The notes under the pieces are model-generated. The model was not told the origin of the DNA. It searched no databases and saw nothing but the letters and a program-made list of their open reading frames with translations. This document shows, in pieces, positions 46,841-60,400 of a DNA stretch of 64,000 nucleotides (positions within the stretch are counted from its first letter, which is position 1; the number at the start of each line of letters is the position of its first letter). The stretch spans positions 43,420,029-43,484,028 of the forward strand of contig NC_074720.1 in the NCBI RefSeq assembly GCF_947242115.1, in the 5' to 3' direction. Both the position numbers and the translations under genes were made by a program. The DNA comes from Biomphalaria glabrata. Lineage: Eukaryota; Mollusca; Gastropoda; Planorbidae.

Positions 46841-48689
46841 TGTGTTCACCCATTTGTTATTCTCTCATCTGGATCAATTGTATTCAAATGTTTTGTCAGA
46901 ATTTTTCAGTCAATATAAATATGCACACACACAGACACTATAACAAAAAACCTAAATATTTTCTTATATTTGTATTGTAAGTGTTGAAGCAGTTACTATA
47001 TATATCTGTATGAAATTAAGAATTTTAGGGTGTTAAAATTGCAATTCTGAAGTAACATCCTATACAAGTAAAACAGACAAAAAACATAAATAATGGCTCA
47101 TTATAAATTCAGATTTAAAAAAAAAAAAAAGAAAATATGTTAATTTTGGATTGCATAGAGATATTTTTTGTTTAATGCCTAATGTAAAGGAAAATAAGCA
47201 ATTGTATTTCCTTCTCTGACACAAGTTGTTTTTTTTTTTATGCACAAGTTTATTTTTTAACTAACCATGTGGCTTCTGACAGTTAACTTAAGAGTTTGTG
47301 AATTCGAAATCATTTTGTAACATTCTTTAGGAGCTAAATTGTATTAGTGATCTATTTAGGATCTAACATTTTATTTAAAAAAAAACTCTCTTTATGTATA
47401 TATTAGCTCAGGTGGTTCGATGATAAACTATTTCAATATCCATAGTAGATAAATAATTTAATTATGCAAAAAAAAAATTGGGGGAAACTCAATCAAATCT
47501 GTACAATAATTCATGACTTTGTTACGAATCAGTTCAATAGTTTAAAATAGGCAGTTCTTCACAGGGCCTTTGTATTCAGCACTTTGCTTGACATTGTCCA
47601 AACCACTTCTTGACATACTTCATTCATCTTCAGTATTTTCAAATCAATTTTTAATCTTTATAAAAGAAATGTATTCGAGAATTCATTTTTTTATTTCTTA
47701 CAAGTGTGAATGTTTTCAGCTCAGAGAATGCTGGGTAAATTTGAATGATACAATTTTCGTAGTACACCAAAATATTAATACAGTTAGAGGCTCTTGTGTA
47801 AAACCTACTTATATTTTAACTTCCCAGAAATATATAAAAAAAAAAAGAAAGCTTTATTTTTACTTTTGGCTTCTATTTTCTATGGCATTGAATTATCATC
47901 TAATTGGTTAGTGTCAGTGTGTGTGTGTGTTTAGTTGTATGAAGTTCAACTTGAGGTCACTTGGAACCAAGGACCATCATTCTTGCCGATAGTTCAAAAT
48001 TAGGGAAACTTCATTTTGAAATCAGGTGTAAAAAGGCAGAGTGAAAGCTAGTGAGTCATGAGATGTGTCGAGCGATAATCCACTTGTTCAAAGTGATTAG
48101 ATGAGATTTATAACCTGACATTAATTTGCTCACAAATGTATAACTAATGTTTCTATCACAACTTTTGAAAGAAATGAGAAGCAGTAAAATTATAAGAAAA
48201 ATATAAGAATATATAATATATAAATATAAAATTTATAAAATTATAAGAAAACTGTTGTTGATTGTTTTGGGGAAGAAGCATGTAGATGGTAAATAAAAAA
48301 AGCTTTTTTTTTTGTTGTTGTGTTTGTTGAAATAACCTTTGAACAAAACCAAGGTTTTCACGTCTTTTAGTTTTTCATATTAATGAAAAAAAATATGCAG
48401 TTTGAATTTTCAATTTACCAAAGTTTATTTATAAAAATTAGGCGACAGAATTGAAACAATTTATGTAAAAATGCTGTTGATTGTTTTGGGGAAGAAGTTA
48501 ATACTAGAAGTAATTTGATTTTTTCACTAAAAATAACAAAAAAATCGTTCTGAAAAGATTGTCCATACAATACAAAACATTTCAAATCTATCATTTTTTT
48601 TACTTGTTAAGCTCTGTTGTATCTGTGGATCAAATTTTTTTGTTGCTTTGTTTAGTCTGAGGAAACTTTTTTATTTTATCGTCAGTAGT

Positions 48690-48845
48690 TTCAGACTACT
48701 ATGTTATAACTCCTTTCTCCTGAGACAACGTATCTCCAGACTAATATGTTATGATATGTCTCCTGAGACAGGGTATCGCCAGACTCATATGTTATGATAT
48801 GACTCGTGTCTCCTTAAACTAATATGTTATGATACACTGTAGTCA
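48690..48845. repeat. Diverged tandem repeat, about 43-bp unit, 3-4 copies
   Basis: CTCCTGAGACAACGTATCTC, CAGACTAATATGTTATGATA and close variants recur. Confidence 0.6.
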
Positions 48846-49110
48846 CAGACTCCACTTGTAATAAAAAGAAAAAGAAATTGAATCCAACGATACTTGTTTG
48901 TGTGATATTATTTCAGTCCTTTGAATCTTCTCTTTTTTTCTGAGGAGATAATTATATTTACATTCCATTTCACTTGTTTTACAAATTTTATTTGTTATAA
49001 TTTTTTTGTTTGTAGTATTACAGCAGTAATTTGGTTTTTGTATTACATTGGAATTTCAACTATTTATTTGACTGTCTTTTTTATCCCCTAAACACTGTTC
49101 AATTTTTTAT

Positions 49111-49280
49111 GCATCTTTGATTATTACAGTTTCAAAGTTTACATGCATCTTTGATTATAAGTTTCAAAGTTTACATTCATCTTTGATTATTACAGTTTCA
49201 AACTTTACATTCATCTTTGATTATTACAGTTTCAAACTTTACATTCATCTTTGATTATTACAGTTTCAAAGTTTACATTC
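49111..49280. repeat. 34-bp minisatellite, 5 copies
   Basis: CATCTTTGATTATTACAGTT + TCAAAGTTTACATT repeats. One copy is 2 bp shorter. Confidence 0.85.
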
Positions 49281-49712
49281 TATATTGTACGTTTTTATTT
49301 GAATCAGCACTTTATATATTAATACTATTTCTGTTGTTGTTTTTTTTTCGATTACCGGTACCACAAAATTTTTCATCTTATCAGGCTAATTTATCACTAT
49401 TGCATGTATGTCAGTGCCTCTGACCGAGACCATGCGTTATAGAGGCCTCAGCACTGACCTGCAATGTCACAATCTATGGTCAGTTTAGGCCAATAGCTTG
49501 TTGTCTAGTACAGACTGTGATGTGGCAACGAGCTATAGGTCTAAACTGCCCAGTGGCTGTGACGTTGCAGGTCAGTAATCAGTCCTTCTATAAGGGTTGG
49601 TCTCGCTCTGACACTGGTGGTGATTTGATGAAATAGGCTCAAGTTTTGTAAACAGTTTAAATTTTATTCACAGCATTGAATCTTTCAACAAGTTTTTTTT
49701 TTTTGCCTATAA

Positions 49713-49903
49713 CACTGATGCCCAAGCTATGGTCCACATGCCTTATCTAGCCCATGGTTCAGTTCTATCAACCCCTCTGAACATTTCTGGCCATGGTGAA
49801 TAGGAATTCGCAAAGGATCGGTTCCGTAGGACTGGACAATTTTTTAGGGGGATGATGTGGCCCATACAAATGTATATGAACCAACAAAGGTTGGGCATCA
49901 CTG
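49713..49903. mobile_element. hAT-like MITE related to M3, 191 bp
   Basis: Ends CACTGATGCCCAAGC and GGTTGGGCATCACTG are inverted repeats. Flanks GCCTATAA and TTCTATAA match at 6 of 8 bases as a decayed target duplication. Confidence 0.65.
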
Positions 49904-50221
49904 TTCTATAAGTATAGATTTTTTATAGTTATTATTGTTCTTGTCATTTCTATTTGTAATGCTTTCATGTTAGGCAGGGAGACAACTATGTATGATCAAA
50001 TTGTTAGCCTTAGAGTCATCAAGATCACAAAACCTGTTGCATTTTTAGTTTGTCTTGTTTGATTAAAAACATTTTTTCTCTTCTATTTTTGGACAAATGA
50101 TAATACTCAGTACATTATTTTAATGGAACTATTAGAAATGCATTGCCACAATTACATTCATATGAGAATTAAATAATATTTTATACAGAAATTATAAACC
50201 AATTGATTAAACAATACTGGT

Positions 50222-50345
50222 AATGTATACAGCTACCTAGCCTGGTCACAAGGTCCTAGGTTACATCCTGCCTGCTCCTGCTGGAGGTTTGGGCTAAGAT
50301 GTAATTATCTTCAGAATCTGAAGGAACATCCGAAATATGTAATTA
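50222..50345 (+). mobile_element. SINE-B fragment
   Basis: GGTCACAAGGTCCTAGGTTA, CATCCTGCCTGCTCCTGCTG, GAGGTTTGGGCTAAGATG and GAAGGAACATCCGAAATATG match SINE-B in forward orientation. Confidence 0.65.
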
Positions 50346-52014
50346 TACATTGTTTTTCATTGCTAGATCTGCAATATTTCTTGATTTTCATTTAAACAAT
50401 TTTTTTTTAGCCCCCAGATTTTTTTAAATGTTCAGTTGATGTTTGCTGTTGGCTCGGCATGACAGTATTACATTTGTATATTTGGTTTGTTATAAATACA
50501 TCTAGTATGCTCATTGTGATAATAGCGTAGCAGTCTTTTGGCAAGTGTTGTTTTGTTATTACTTGTTTTGTTTTTTTTTTAACTTGCTGTTTTATGCAAA
50601 CCAAAAATGGTCTAGTCTTTTTTGTATTTAGACTATTTGCTTCTGTAACAACGCATATCTAGAATTGTTTCTGTAAAAACACATATCTAGTGTTTTTGTT
50701 TCTATAGCAACACATATCTAGTCTTAAGGGGGGCCCCCCAATTGAGCGTTTTTTTACATTAAATATTACGCAAAATGCAGTTGCCCCTCAAAGAAGTCAA
50801 GCCCGCCCCCAAATGATGACCAATTTCTAGCTGCGCCCTGGGTAGATGGTTCAAAATGTATCAGTAAAATTAGCTTCTATACAAATTTTTTTTGGGGAAA
50901 GACTCCCCTCCCCACCCCAATTCTAGGTAACATTAAAGCAAGTGTTATTAATTTTAAGCTTTCCTTATTCCTTAGTTCTGATCAGTAGTATGATTCTTAT
51001 GTTGCAAACTGTTTCCAAGTTTTAAAGTACTGTGTTGATATTAGTTCTCCATGCCTATATGCATAAAGTCATCTACATATGATTCTTGTGATATATGTGA
51101 ACTTCTGATATATCAAGCACATTGTGCTCACCCTGTGAAGTTCAGTATAACGAGATTTGACCATATATAGTTTGATAATACCAAGCGAAATGCTGAGACA
51201 TCTAGTCATACTGGATATTAAAATGTTATTTCTTTAATGTTATAATTTCTGTTTAGAAAAAAAAAACAAAATATTTATTTTTAAACTTTGTAATTGTTTT
51301 TTTTTTAAATTTTGAAATGATGTGTTCAATGTCTGCTTGTTCAGACGCAAACTGAATCTATTGTCTATACGTTGGATTTTGTTACCGACAATCTTATTTT
51401 TCTTACGACAAACTTTTATTTTTTTTTATATATATAATCATTTTCTTGATTAAATATTTCAATGGAGATAAAATTGTCTGGTTTTATTGTCTGCTAAGAA
51501 AGGCTTTATGTTTAACATAATAATGTGTGGGGGGGCAGTCAGTCACTGTTAAAATATTGTTATGATCTCTCCTAATCAGGCCTTCTGTAAACACTGCTAA
51601 ACACAATACAGCACATCTAATACATCAAGAACCTGACAACAAGAGCTCCAAATAATCTGGTACTTTAATAATGGTCAATTAAAACAGCCAATATGACACA
51701 ATTGGCAATACATCAACACTAAAAATGCTATACCGGTACTGTACATCACCGTACTAAACTAATAAACTCTGTAAAACTCTACTGTCTCTATCTCTTCCTG
51801 GACTCGTACATTCACTTCAGGACTCCACCATGACTGACTTCATAGCCGACTAACAGTCTCGGTCTACTCGCTGTCCTGTCTTGAACTGCCACATTCTTAC
51901 ACACTGTGTCTCTGGTCCACGCAGACTTTCGATCACTTGACCATAACACAGGTCATATCTGTGTACTAGCAGTACTGTCCCTTGTCCATGGACAGCCATT
52001 GCCCTGAGTTTATT

Positions 52015-52940
52015 GATTTATGTAAGCGAGACATCAAGATCTTCAAGATTGACTCCAACAGAAAAAAAACACAGGATAAGCTCTAGAGGTTCTCAAGAAC
52101 GTTTTTGACCCGAGGACCCCTTTATCTAGTCAAATTTGCCCACGGACCCGCTAAGTGATAAAAGCTACATAAATATGTACTGGCGTAAAAAAGATGCATT
52201 TTGTTGAAGAAATGTTTATTGAGAAACTTTTGTTTAAAATAAAGCTTTTGAAAAATTAATTAAGATGCTCCTGTATTAGTATGGAATCATCTGTGATTGG
52301 GATCTGAGTTGGTCCAGGTGCTTCAATATCCAAGTAAAGAATGTGTTCACATCTTGTTTGTAAAATGTTTTACATGTTTTGGATGTTCCTTCAGAGTTGA
52401 AGATAGTTTACTTCCTAGTCCAAACCTCCCGCAGGACGACGGGGGATGGGAGCGGGCAGGGTTTGAACCCTCGACCGTCGATAAATCCGAACGACAGTCC
52501 AGCGTACAAACCGCACGACCAGGCAGCCTTCTTTTGTTTAGGTTCTCATCAAGCAGTGCGTAATAAACATGTTAAACACTAGTGAGGGAAGAGTTTTACT
52601 ATTCAAATTATCCAATCTGATAAACTGGCTGGGAAGAAGTTATTATAAATGTTTATAATTTTTCATTATTCTCCAGACCCATTAGGATTGGTAACCACAT
52701 TTTGAGAAACACTGGAATTAGCCCACAAGGGCAGGCATAAAAGGAGGGAAAGGGGGGGGGGTCCTGGATCGCAGATGGTGAATATAAGAAGTATGAAAAA
52801 GCACCTAGGGATTACATATCCAAAATCTGTGATAGTGGGTGTGTATCATATGTCTGCCTCTTCAGTCTCGTGAGGTTTTGAGAAGAGAAACGATAGTCTC
52901 TCAAGTTGTAAAATGCCAGACAGATTACTAACAATGGAAC
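52015..52940 (+). mobile_element. LINE L-f fragment split by later insertions
   Basis: GTAAGCGAGACATCAAGATC (encoding KRDIKIFKIDS) at 52015-52080 and a broken CCHC-finger segment at 52720-52940 are the two parts of the C-terminus seen whole at 32775. About 640 bp, including a SINE-B, lie between. Confidence 0.55.
52360..52535 (-). mobile_element. SINE-B copy
   Basis: TGTAAAATGTTTTACATGTT, GTTCCTTCAGAGTTGAAGAT, CCTCCCGCAGGACGACGG, GGGTTTGAACCC (B box) and CGCACGACCAGGCAGCC. It is very close to the copy at 23545. Confidence 0.8.
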
Positions 52941-52974
52941 ATCTGCTAACAGTGCAGGTTTATGAAATATTTCT

Positions 52975-53240
52975 AGCTGGTGTTAAGTGCTCATTCCCCT
53001 TCGCCTATCCTTTAAGTATGTTAAACCATCGGGGCACCGCCCATTCTTTACAGTAAAAAAAACAGGAAAAAGAAAAAGAGGCAGTCAGAGAAAGCGATGG
53101 GAAGACAACATAAAAGCATGGACAGGCCTGTCATTGAATGAATTTCTATCCAAGGCAAAAGAGAGGAATGGAGACAGATGGTCAACAGATCTCGTGTGGT
53201 ACCCCAACAGACTAAAGGATAGGTGAAGTGAAGGCGTACA
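52975..53240 (+). mobile_element. LINE L-c C-terminal fragment with open frame
   Basis: The open stretch includes GKRKRGSQRKRWEDNIKAW, TGLSLNEFLSKAKER and NGDRWSTDLVW, the basic C-terminal tail of the family. The strand order is mixed with a reversed copy of the end at 52975-53045. Confidence 0.7.
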
Positions 53241-53812
53241 GAATACTGAAGAATTGAAAAGTGAAGTTTGTCAACAAAGTATAAAGATCTAATAACTTCT
53301 GTGCACTGTTCAGCACTGCAGAATCTAATTTTTAGGCTCTTTTGCTTGGATCACAAAGTAATATGTAGTACAGTATTTAGTGATTGTACACTATATTGTA
53401 CAATATAGTGTCCATTGTTTTGTCTATTTCAAAATTCAAATTTTCCTCTTTTCATTTAAAAAATTTTTTTTCCTAATACTATATCCCTTTCTCTTCTTTT
53501 TTCTCTTTTCTGAATTATTAAGCTGAAAGAATGTAAAGAGGATCTTCTTAAAGTGTAAACAAAGAGCAGGTTACTCTGATCAACTTTTGGTGTGAAAATC
53601 AGCAGTAAGCTCAAGTGGTTCCCAAACATTTTCTTTAACAGAACACTTGGCGCATTCCGAGTACTTAGAAAATCACTTTGTTTATTTTTTAGAGAGATGA
53701 ATTCATGGGGTGCCCTACCAGTTAATTATTCCAGTATTACGTGAAATGCCTGGTCAGTCGTGGAATACCAGGGTTCCACAGAACACAGTTTGTCAAACAT
53801 GGTTCTATACTA

Positions 53813-53893
53813 TTAACTCCTTCTCTCCTAACCGACGATACCAGCGTTGATTCCACAAGAATGTGATAAATAATTACGGAGAGAAAGAGTTAA
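53813..53893. mobile_element. TTAA-flanked MITE M1
   Basis: TTAACTCCTTCTCTCCTAAC to GGAGAGAAAGAGTTAA. It is immediately followed by a 70-bp L-c fragment (53895-53965). Confidence 0.75.
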
Positions 53894-54002
53894 TAAAATA
53901 GAGAGGAATGGAGAAAGATGGTCAACAGATCTTGTGTGGTGCCCGAACGGTCCAACATACTAAGGGTTAGGTGAAGGAAACAATTAAAAAAATAATCTTG
54001 GT

Positions 54003-54170
54003 CATGTTCAAATCGTTCCTCTTTTTAGCCTGACAAATCAACCCAACAAAACCAACACTCTGTATGGCAGTGCTGAACAACTGAAGAAAACAGCACACTA
54101 TATTTTCTTGGCACATTTAGCAAAAGAGCTCACAGCTTAACGGCAAAAAGCTGTCTAGAAGAAAAAGCTA
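54003..54170 (+). mobile_element. LINE L-e 3' fragment
   Basis: It matches the LINE piece inside the DNAAF1 duplication: CAACACTCTGTATGGCAGTG, CTGAACAACTGAAGAAAACA and GCAAAAGAGCTCACAGC, ending in an AGAAGAAAAAG run. Confidence 0.75.
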
Positions 54171-54431
54171 GACAAATTATGTAGGTCAACAATCATGTTC
54201 CTTTACCATCTGCCAAAAAGATCTTTTACATCAGTTACTTTAAAGAGGATAAATTCATCTTTCAGATTAAAAAAGTGAACATCCAATTTCGCCTGGTCTC
54301 TATCATCAAGGCCAGCCAAGGGAGAATTGGGCATAAACACCAGATTCCATAGTAAAACTTAAAATAGTCTGATACTAAAACTATCTTTACAAAAAAAACA
54401 GAAGAAAATGTTCTTGACATGTTGAAATGAA

Positions 54432-54437
54432 TATTTT
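54432..54437 (-). terminator. Probable polyadenylation signal of TYW2
   Basis: ATTAAA on the minus strand, about 30 bp past the TYW2 stop codon. It is a common variant of AATAAA. Confidence 0.4.
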
Positions 54438-54465
54438 AATAATACATTATGACATTTTTAACAAA

Positions 54466-57400
54466 TCAATTTGCATTGTTCACAAATGCAACCCTTGGCC
54501 TACACTCCAGATCAAGGACTACATGCATGATATGTGGTGCATACCACTTGACCAGCTCTATATGACATTCTTTTACTGACCAGTGACCTCCCTTGACTGT
54601 CTCTAACAAAACAGTTATCTTCTCCTGTACTTGACTGGACCAATAACTGCATGCGGAGGAGACTGTACTTGTGTTGTCAAGGGAAGGAACTGGTGAACTG
54701 TCTAAGTTACTATCCCTGGTTTCTAGAAGTTTATCAAAACAGTTTGTATCACTAAATTGGTAATTATGTAAAGGCTTATTATTTGAAGTCAAATCTGAGG
54801 AGTGGACAACAGTAGTGCACTCCCTGTTGTTGGTGCCGTGATGTATCTTTAAACCACCTGTCTGTAAATTGTGCTGTTCATTAGTCGTCACGTTCCCATG
54901 AACATGAAGCACTCCTCCGGTTTCTTTGAGTACCTGAACTGCGACTGGCCATCCATCTTCTGAACTTGGGATGAGTCCAAGGTTGACTCGGTCTGCTACT
55001 GAAGTTAGCTTCAACTGAAATTTTAAGAATTACAAAAATAGTTCTCAATTTGCTGTACAAGATAAGCATAATTCACTGTTTGCCTGACAGCTAGGCACAG
55101 CAATTAGGCACAATAGGCAGACAACTTGATGGGGGATGTGAAGAAAAAGTTAAAACACTTCTCTCATGCACCTTGTCAATGCCCTCCATTGAAAAGCATA
55201 TGTCTTTGTCAATAATTAGTAAGCAAAGATAGCTTTGATGATGGTTATTTAATATTATAGCACATCTCATCAAGGTGTTATTATAGAAAAACAATGCAAT
55301 ATTGCCCAAACTATAATAAGACATTGCCTAAACTATAAAAGAAAACCCATTGTCCAAACTATAAAAGAAAACCCAATGTCCAAACTATAAAAGAAAACCC
55401 ATTGTCCAAACTATAAAAGAAAACCCATTGTCCAAACCATAAAAAAAAAAAGATTTCTTTGACATTACCCAAACCAAAGAAGACACATTGCTTGACTTCC
55501 AAATCGATGGGTTAAAGGTTTGAATGCCAGATAAGACTAGGAAATTTTAAGTTTGTTAACAGGGCTATCTAAACTCTATTATTATTATTATCAAACCAAG
55601 GGTTAGGGTTAGAAACTCAAGTAATCCAAGCTAATGCCAAGCATAGGCTTACTTCTCTATTGTCTCCATAATGTACTGTACATCTCTCTGAGACCCCATT
55701 TAACTTCAGATTGTTTTGCAATGCTGACACTGCATCGGGATTCCACTCGCAGGCATGAACATGGTCAGCTTTAGCATGCACCAGGTAGGGTAAAGTAAAA
55801 TAGCCAATACCTTTTAAAACATAAATACATGTAATAATATTGTGCCGCATAGCTTAGTAATCTAAGTAACAATAGATGAAGTCAATGTATAACACTAATT
55901 AACTTTAAATCACTAATGTATAGATTAATAATTCAATTATTCATATGTGAAGGGGCATTGTGTCTGAGCGGTAAAGCACTTGGTTTCCAAGCACAATGGC
56001 GATTGGTTTTGAACTAATAAAAGCACTCTTTCCACGAGGGTCGGAGCTTGGTAAGCATGTATTAGCTCTAGAATTGCCACACTTATCCAAGTAGGATAGT
56101 TTTCATTTAATAAACATCGACTGATTTAATGAGCCATTCACAGTTTCAGTGAGATGGTGTGAACTTAGACATGCATGGCTTAATCTTTGTGTTCAAATGT
56201 CAGGGACAACTGGGATTTTGAATATCTAGATTTTTAGGATGCCCCTGAGTCCACCCAACTTTGGTACCTGGCATTAGTTGGGGAAAGTAAGGCAGGTTGA
56301 TAGTTGTGCTGGACACATGACTCTCATTAACCATCAGCTATAGAAACAGATGACCTTTACAATCTGCTCTAAAGATCGCAAGATCATAAAGAGGTAATTT
56401 ACTCTTTTATTTACCATATAGTTTAATAATCTAAATAACAATATAATTAACTTAACATTAAAGTAATGCACACTTTAATAATCCAATTATTCATATGTGA
56501 TAATAGTCCAATAAAAAAAAAAAGAGTATAAAAACCAAGAAAGCTAGAAATTAGGAAAGAAAATACTCTTTAAAAAAAAATCTCTTTTTTAAGCTTCTAA
56601 ACTGATTTAGAATGTGAAAAATTTAAGGTCAGGGTTAGGGATCTGTGAATGTTTCAAATCTTTCTTTTAACAATATGATACTTATGAATGTTTGTCCTAG
56701 CATATAAAATAGGATATTTTTCTGATCTGAGTTATTTTGTTCTATATTTTATTACTAAATATTTTTTTTTATAAAAAATCCAACCTGCATATAAATCAAC
56801 AATGATTTCTCCCTTACAGTTCAATCTGGCAAGTCTCAGCTTTTCACTTATGTTTCCAGCACTAAACATGCACTTTGTCACGTCATAGCTGTACCTGGAC
56901 AACAAGAAACACAATCTAGCATTACATATACTTATAATCACTCCACATTGTGTGGAGTCGGGAGTGTTGCTGTATCAAGTTAAAGATAGTTAGCCACCAG
57001 CAAAAAGATCAGACAAAAAATTAAGATCCAAATTAGGCAATAATGCAAGTAGTCAGCTTTTCATAGAGGAAATAGGAGCTGAGCCATCTTTGATTTTGTA
57101 GAAAATAAGATTGTATTTATCTTGGACCATGAAGGATAAGCTTAATATTTACCATTACATTTAATATTTGTTTTTAGAATTCAATGATTTTAATGCAGCG
57201 GTTCTCAACCTTTTATGCTCGGCGACCCCTTTTTACAATCCCCCACTCTGCCGCGACCCTTCCCCCCGCACACACACACAGCAATAGAAGAATAGACAAA
57301 ACAATCCATTTTTTCAATGGTCTTAGGCGACCCCTGGCAAATCGTCAATCGACCCCCAAGGGGGTCGCGACCCACAGGTTGAGAACCCCTGTTTTAATGC

Positions 57401-60400
57401 AACATGCTCAAGACCAATTTCTGGTATCTCGGATTATAATTTTTTTAAAAATGCCATGACCGTTTATGAAAAGATGGCAATCGTCAAAACAGGCATAGAA
57501 AAAGTGACAAAAAAATATTCTAAGTGCCAATTATCTTTTGAAAGAAAAAAAAAAAAAAAATGGCCGCGACGAGTGAAAATATTTCTATGATTTCTTTCAT
57601 TATTTGACGTTGTTATTGCAGAAAAGTGTTTTATAAAACAATTGTTTATAATTAATTACTTGACGCCATTGTCTGTATGTGTGACCTCACCATCCTTTCC
57701 TAACAGTATCTTGACCTGAGAACTTCGGAAACCATTTTGTGCAATAGTTGAATGTCTAGCAAGGCGTTTACAATTGAGACACTGAGCCACCACTTCCCAC
57801 AAGTCAGCTGAAGAAACGAAAAATGATACAAGGCATTCATTTACAATTTAGTTTCACAATGTAAGGGTTAACTTTTTATAAATGCGGGTGCGTCTAAATA
57901 CAGAAACAAATGTGTGCTTCTCCGAGCAACTTATAATTTTGACATTGCTTGTTGTTGTATTCCATTAATTCAAGGGAGGTAAGATTTTGCATGTACAATG
58001 AGTTTGGTAGCCATGACTGTAAAACCTATTCGTATCAGTCAACCAAAAAAAACTGACTTTGGCAGGACAGTGTAATAAGTCATAAGACAACTGAACCGAA
58101 GGTAAGTTAAAGTATCAAATCAATTACTGAATGTGGATTATGGATGAAGCACATGAAACATCTATCCCTAAAACACATGAAATACCTATCCTTAGAAACA
58201 TGAAATATCTACCCCTAGAAACATATATGGCTCCTTTTGTCTCGAAAGGCAATGGATGCGCCCAAGTGAGTCACTGGTTTTGGCTTAATCTTGAGACGGG
58301 GCAGAATCTGGTGTGGCTAATCAAGCCGATTCTAGAACGGCAGACTTTGCCACAATTCGTACATTTGTATGCCTCTGATTTAGGGCTAGCAGACAGGGCA
58401 GCTTTCTTTTTTTCCCTCTTGATTAAAGCCGCTTCATTTCTTTTGTTCTCAGCAAGGGTTGTCCCAGCACTCACAGTCTGTCTCCATGCACTCCGGTCTT
58501 TGGCTATGTTTTCCCACATACTTTCACTAATGCCTGAGGCTCTCATGTCTCGCTTGCAGACATCTCTATATGTTAGTCTTGGGCGGCCCTTGGGTCTGAC
58601 TCCTTCCACAAGCTCAGCATATAAGATATCTTTCGGGATTCTACCATCTGGCATGCGGGTGACATGTCCGAGCCAGCGTAATCTCCTTTGTGTCAGGAGA
58701 GCATACATGCTGTTCATATTGGCCAGTCTCAAAACTTCCTGATTGGAGACATGGTCCCTCCAAGAGATGCCCATTATGCGTCTCAGGCAGCGCAAGTGGA
58801 AACTATTTAATCTGTGCTCTTGGTACATGTATGTTGACCAGCTTTCACTGCCATAAAGGAGAGTGCTCACAACACAGGCATTGTAGACTAGGATTTTGGT
58901 CGCTGTGGTCAATTTACCATTTTCCCAGACGCGCTTGGAGAGTTTTGCCAATGCTGTGGTAGCTTTTCCTATCCTTTTTGTCAGCTCGATGTCTAAGTCT
59001 AGGTTACTGACAATTGTTGAACCCAAGTAGGTAAATTCCTGCACCACTGAAAGGGTGTGGTTCCCAATTTGTATTATAGGTATTTCTGCAACGTCTTGTG
59101 CCAGGATTTCGGTCTTGGAGAGACTTATAGTAAGGCTAAACTCTTGACAAGCAGCTGCTAAGGCGTTCACTAGCTTCTGTAGACCTCCTTGTGAGTGAGA
59201 TACAAGTGCCGCGTCATCGGCAAACAGCAGCTCCCTTATCAAGATACGACGCCTTTTCGTTTTGGCTTTAAGACGTGCCAGGTTAAAGAGCCTTCCATCG
59301 GATCTGCTATGGATGTATATTCCGTCTTCCAGGGATTTAAAAGCACTGGATAGTACGACTGAGAAGAAGATGCCAAATAGTGTAGGGGCCAGTACACATC
59401 CTTGTTTTACACCGCTCTTAATGGAGAATGGCCTGGAGGAAGAACTTTCAAACTGAACGGTGCCCTGCATATTTTCGTGAAAAGCTGACACTAGTTTTCT
59501 TAACTTATTTGGACAGCCGATTCTCTCTAGTACAGCAAACAGACCGCTTCTGCTAACAAGGTCAAAGGCCTTGGTCAAATCAATAAAAGCTATGAAGAGG
59601 GGCTGCTTTTGTTCTCTGCTCTTCTCCTGTAGCTGCCGCAGAGAGAAAATCATATCTGTTGTAGATCTTCCTGCCCTAAAGCCACACTGCGACTCTGGAT
59701 AAACACGATCTGCCAGGATCTGTAATCGCTTTAGTAACACTCTAGCAAAAGCCTTTCCGACTATGCTAAGCAGTGAGATGCCTCTGTAATTGTTACAATC
59801 AGAGCGGTCGCCTTTATTTTTATAAATTGTAACAATGTTGGAGTCTTTCAATTCCTGGGGGACCATTCCTTGTTCCCAGCACAAGCTTAGCAGTTCATGG
59901 AGTGGTTTGATTAGGGCATGTTTTCCAGCCTGAATTACTTCAGCAGGAATGCCATCTCCTCCGGGTGTTTTCCCATGTGCAAGCATGTCAATGGCAATGC
60001 TCAGCTCCTTTACTGAGGGCGTTTCGTCTAATTCCGTCAAAACTAGAAGTGATGGGAAGTTGGAAACAGCATTTGGTGAGATGGCGTTTTCAATCTGGTA
60101 GAGTTCTGCATAGTGTTCTACCCATCGTTCCATTTGCAGCGCACGATCGCTGATGATTGAGCCATCTTTTGACTTGAGCGGAGCACACTTGCTGGTGTGA
60201 GGTCCAAAGGCTTTTCTCATGCCCTCATATAGTCCTCTTATGTTACCACAGTCGGCACAAAATTGAATATCTTCGCATAGCTCCTGCCAGTATTTGTTAG
60301 CACATTGTCTCGCTACTCTTTGGGCATTGTTACGTGCAGCTCTGAGCCTTTTTAAGTTGCTTGGGGTGGGATCCTTCTTGTAGATTATCATGGCTGCTCT

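Larger units (their letters stand above)
44642..54430. other. Gene-poor region between the kinase-like gene and TYW2
   Basis: I see no convincing host exon in these 9.8 kb. It is AT-rich with minisatellites (45480, 48690, 49111), MITEs (46274, 49713, 53813), SINEs (46655, 50222, 52360) and LINE fragments. The first few hundred bases should be 3'UTR of the kinase-like gene. Confidence 0.55.

Noticed and set aside
47570-47911. 113-codon open frame in the gene-poor region
   Set aside because: AT-rich composition, no recognisable domain, no splice or promoter context and no similarity that I can see.
50715-50860. GC-rich GGGGGGCCCCCC stretch as an element end
   Set aside because: No second end or target duplication could be found.
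51530-51990. Possible terminal repeat of an old virus-like element
   Set aside because: Non-AT-rich block with no partner repeat, priming site or coding remnant in the window; too little to name.
56014-56189. Functional 18S rRNA gene
   Set aside because: Only about 176 of roughly 1800 nt, with substitutions, antisense inside a SINE.
58131-58742. 203-codon open frame on the plus strand
   Set aside because: It is the antisense shadow of the L-d reverse-transcriptase frame.
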